NCBI RefSeq assembly: GCF_032884065.1 | Contig: NC_088866.1 | Span: 57,309,866-57,373,865 of the forward strand | DNA length: 64,000 nucleotides | Reading direction: 5' to 3' | Origin: Artemia franciscana | Lineage: Eukaryota; Arthropoda; Branchiopoda; Anostraca; Artemiidae | Shown: piece after piece, positions 61,219 to 64,000 of the stretch | How positions within the stretch are numbered: position 1 is the stretch's first letter | Layout of the letters: each line of letters opens with the position of its first letter | Notes under the pieces: model-generated | Seen by the model: the letters and a program-made list of their open reading frames with translations, nothing else | Told to the model about the DNA's origin: nothing | The model's database searches: none | Position numbers and translations under genes: made by a program

Positions 61219-62284
61219 CTAAAGAAAAGTAAGACATAAATTTTGATTTTAAACATATTCTATAGAACAAACATTTAAGCACCAAGAACGTCAAAGTTGG
61301 ATATGTTTTTGTCCCGATTGACCTGTCTTATGTCTGCTCATACCTAAAAACCACGATTTACAAAAAAAAAATTCTAAAACCTATCTGAAATTCCTATTTA
61401 ATAAAAATTGAAAAATGTAATCAGATTTTGAATACTTAAGTTTTCTAACATATTTTTCAAACATCTTTAGAATGTCTTCTTCTCTATTCCAAGTGTTTTT
61501 ATTATTGTGAGTGAGAATCCTAGAATATTAGAAAAACTTCTCTCAATCACAGTCATACTAGCACAACTTTGAGTAGTTCCCATGGCTACAAAATTAGATG
61601 GCAGTATTCTCAAGCTGGCTAGCAAAGCCATTTTTGCCTTCCATTTGACACCTGGAAAAGGAAGCGGGCATTGAACATAACTGGTTACGATAATAGAGGT
61701 CACTTTTTGATTCCAAGTATCAAAAACGAAATAAATAGCCCCCTCAAGATTTTGAAAAATACATCATCCCCCCTAAACATTTCAATAAATTGGTGCTACT
61801 GCCCAATGTGCCGGCCAGCAGTTGAACTATTGCCCCTCTCCTCAAACAGAGATTAATTCTGGTGTTATTAATTTTATTAACTCAGAGTATTGCTTGGGAA
61901 TAGAAGTTACATGGTTAAGTTTTGCTCTGCTTGCTTTTTCAATCAATATTTGCAATAATCTCACTAGTTGGTTTTGTAAGCCAGTTTTGCTTTCCCCTGG
62001 TTAAGTACAACTAGCATTTTTTCGCCAAACTACCCCCCCCCCCTTAGATCAAACCCTTCCTTGCCTCAAGTTCTGTTGCACTCTGATAGTTCTGTCTCCT
62101 CTCTTTTATTTATTAATTTGCAGCCCAAAGGTAAATTTTCTTGGAAAATACAAATTAGGGTTGAATAACAGATAATTCAAGTTACATCAGACACAAACTA
62201 ATACTAAAACTCACAAAATAATGATAAAATAAAAGGAAAAATTCCAGAAACATTTGAGTGAAAAATACTACTGACATTTGATTA
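61219..62284. other. MRPS9 intron, nothing firm
   Basis: AT-rich with a C(11) run near 62033. Minor open frames (61467-61703 minus, 61671-61856 plus) have no known domain. Confidence 0.4.
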
Positions 62285-62400
62285 CATCCCCCTAACATAT
62301 ACTTAAGGAATTTTCTTGTCTTTGCAGATAGTTTTTAATACCTTTGCTCAATTGCAGCTCTTTTTAAGGTCTAATTTATTGTTTTTAAGATGTAAATTTC
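62285..62400 (-). pseudogene. Decayed copy of the 62.7 kb MRPS9 exon
   Basis: The plus-strand text CCTAACATATACTTAAGG, then TTTTCTTG and CTTTGCTCAATTGCAGCTCT, mirrors 62675-62765 at a distance of 384 bp. The donor GTAAGT has become TTAAGT, and the coding text is broken. Similarity in flanking intron suggests a segmental tandem duplication. Confidence 0.75.
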
Positions 62401-62690
62401 AATAATTTGGTTTTATTTAGTTTTGACATCATGTTTGGGTGGTTTGGGGCTCTTTATTAACTTTCCTAAAATTTCCCTCTGTGTATACAAAATATTTTTC
62501 AATCAAATCCAAATAAAAGTTTTCATTCAAACTATAAGCAGCAAATAATGTAAGCGTGTTTATATGATGAAAACTAATACGAAGATTTCAAGAATATTGG
62601 CAAAATAACAGGCAAATTTTCAGCAATAGCTGAGTAAAAAAAAAGGAAAAAAATTTCAGGTTTGATAGCAACATCCTAACACATACTTAC

Positions 62691-62844
62691 TGTATTTTCT
62701 TGCTCTTTCCAAATAAGCTTCCATAGCTTTGCTAATTTTCTGCTCTTTTTTAGGCTCTAGTGATGTATCATAGGGCACTGGGGAGCCAAAAGAATCTTTT
62801 TCAACAGTTGATCCTTCATTTGACGCCCAACTTGTATTTATTCC
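62691..62844 (-). CDS. MRPS9: MRPS9 (uS9m) exon, N-terminal; first one inside the window
   Basis: Minus-strand exon of 154 bases between a TTGATTCTTAG acceptor and an AAATACA|gtaagt donor: 51 codons plus one base. It starts GINTSWASNEGSTVEKDSFG and ends KISKAMEAYLERARKY. The last segment matches human ISKAMKAYLERAKKH. The joined residue is Asn (A|AT). Upstream exon(s), including the mitochondrial import signal, must lie right of 62844, most likely beyond the window. Confidence 0.9.
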
Positions 62845-63860
62845 CTAAGAATCAAAAAGAAAACAATTTTTAAAGCACATAAATTACAAAAACAAAGGAA
62901 AAGGAACCACACAACAATATTCTTAAGACAAATTCTTAACTCTGATTCAACTTTGATTTCAAACAGTCCAATAAGTGTATCTGTCTGAACTGTCAATTTA
63001 TTTTGCTGCAAGTGGTCAATAATATAACTAATCACTAGTACAATCGATATCACTTACAATAGTGCACGTAGCAAGAGCTAGATAGTGTAATTTGTTCTTG
63101 CCATAAATATATAAATGTGAGTCAAGATTGTGAGTTGGCAATTCCTGGTGCGTCATGGAAAGAATTTTTCATCAACAGTTTAGGTGAAACCCAAAATCAC
63201 AGCAATGGCAGATTGTATTAAAAACTAATCAGAAGTTTCAAAATGACATGCACAGAACTCCTGTAGCCTATTATTTACAACTCCTTCCACTTTTATTTAA
63301 CAATTCTTTATAACTAACTCCCGAATTGTCACTACTGTCTGAATTTTCGTTTCATTTGTAGCGAGATTTTGAAGCAGTTTCCACAAATGTGGTTATAATA
63401 ATCAAATAAGAGTTTGAAAAGAAAGAGAATTTGAGTTAGGTAATTCAAGTGTATTTTCATCATTAAATGCACCAATTCTCCTCTGCTCACAGGGCTTTCA
63501 GTTAAAATTGATTTTAAATTTTGAACAGCCACATCTACCACCTGCTTATATTTTTGTGAATCAACTTGATCTGTAATAGTTGATCAACAGGTTTTTGTTG
63601 GACCATTGAAACACTTTGCTGACGAAAAGATAGATTCACAAATGACACACAAATGGTAGCAGAAAAATAGCTTTAAATGTGTTTCTGAGTTAAATATGAC
63701 AGCATCATGTATCCACACATACATTAGCCTAAATTTATTAGAGCCATTTGTCAATGTATTGTTTGCTTTAGTTTTCTGGCTTAAAAAAAAATTCAGGATC
63801 TGGGAGATACACTTAGAAAAAATTCCAGGGTTTAAAAAAAAAATTTGAATATTTGAATTT

Positions 63861-63865
<5 letters not shown>
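62845..63865. other. MRPS9 upstream intron, nothing recognised
   Basis: AT-rich. Minus-strand open frames (62838-63053, 63332-63541) have no recognised domain. No further MRPS9 exon was identified. Confidence 0.4.

Positions 63866-63951
<86 letters not shown>
63866..63951. repeat. (AT)n microsatellite, about 85 bp
   Basis: An uninterrupted AT dinucleotide run near the right edge. Confidence 0.97.
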
Positions 63952-63953
<2 letters not shown>

Positions 63954-64000
63954 AGCTGACCCCTCCCATGCATTGCTGAGGTGCTGCATACCCCAGCAAC

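Overview
This is an AT-rich, intron-dominated piece of an animal nuclear genome. Two conserved genes are recognisable, both on the minus strand, with small exons separated by introns of 1-14 kb. Between the exons lie RTE-type LINE fragments, a Penelope-like element, foldback elements, satellites and simple repeats. This makeup suggests an arthropod with a repeat-rich genome. A branchiopod crustacean such as Artemia is my impression, but nothing in the window proves it. I see no bacterial features.

Gene 1 (about 27,271 down past position 1) is the N-terminal part of a rootletin (CROCC/Root) homologue, the coiled-coil protein of the ciliary rootlet. I place five exons: 27271-26984, 22341-21922, 14512-14327, 10888-10770 and 614-449. 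Their phases join without a break (0, 0, 0, 2) and all have GT-AG borders. Exons 3-5 align in order to the start of the human rootletin coiled coil. Exons 1 and 2 have low-complexity sequence and are assigned by phase and position. The rest of the gene lies left of the window.

Gene 2 (62,844 down to the stop codon at 35,607) is the nuclear gene for mitochondrial ribosomal protein uS9m (MRPS9). Exons are at 62844-62691, 61218-61115, 53355-53113, 51915-51800, 45840-45678 and 35698-35607. The 5' exon(s) lie right of the window. The middle of the protein, between the end of the 53 kb exon and the uS9 domain, was not found, and that exon's 3' edge abuts LINE-derived filler DNA. The locus may be damaged, or one or more diverged exons were missed.

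The most striking theme is exon-scale duplication inside both genes. A ~220-bp segment holding the 3' end of rootletin exon 4 plus its splice donor has expanded into an array of about ten decayed copies (8.4-10.8 kb). Rootletin exon 3 has one decayed copy. The 53 kb MRPS9 exon has three decayed copies in tandem. The 62.7 kb MRPS9 exon has one.

Other notable structures: a ~4.1-kb foldback element (37.5-41.6 kb) in the last MRPS9 intron, with ~1.5-1.9 kb arms made of ~290-bp subrepeats; a retroposed insert with poly(A) and a ~17-bp target-site duplication (36.8-37.3 kb); a family of palindromic elements whose two arms co-vary from copy to copy; a 66-bp minisatellite with an open 22-residue period; two arrays of a ~270-bp satellite related to a dispersed repeat; and a 233-bp (AT)n run between two head-to-head repeat copies. 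Repeat families are named A-F here only for cross-reference: A is the ~270-bp satellite, B the palindromic element, C a ~0.9-kb dispersed repeat, D and E dispersed AT-rich repeats, and F a MITE-like element.
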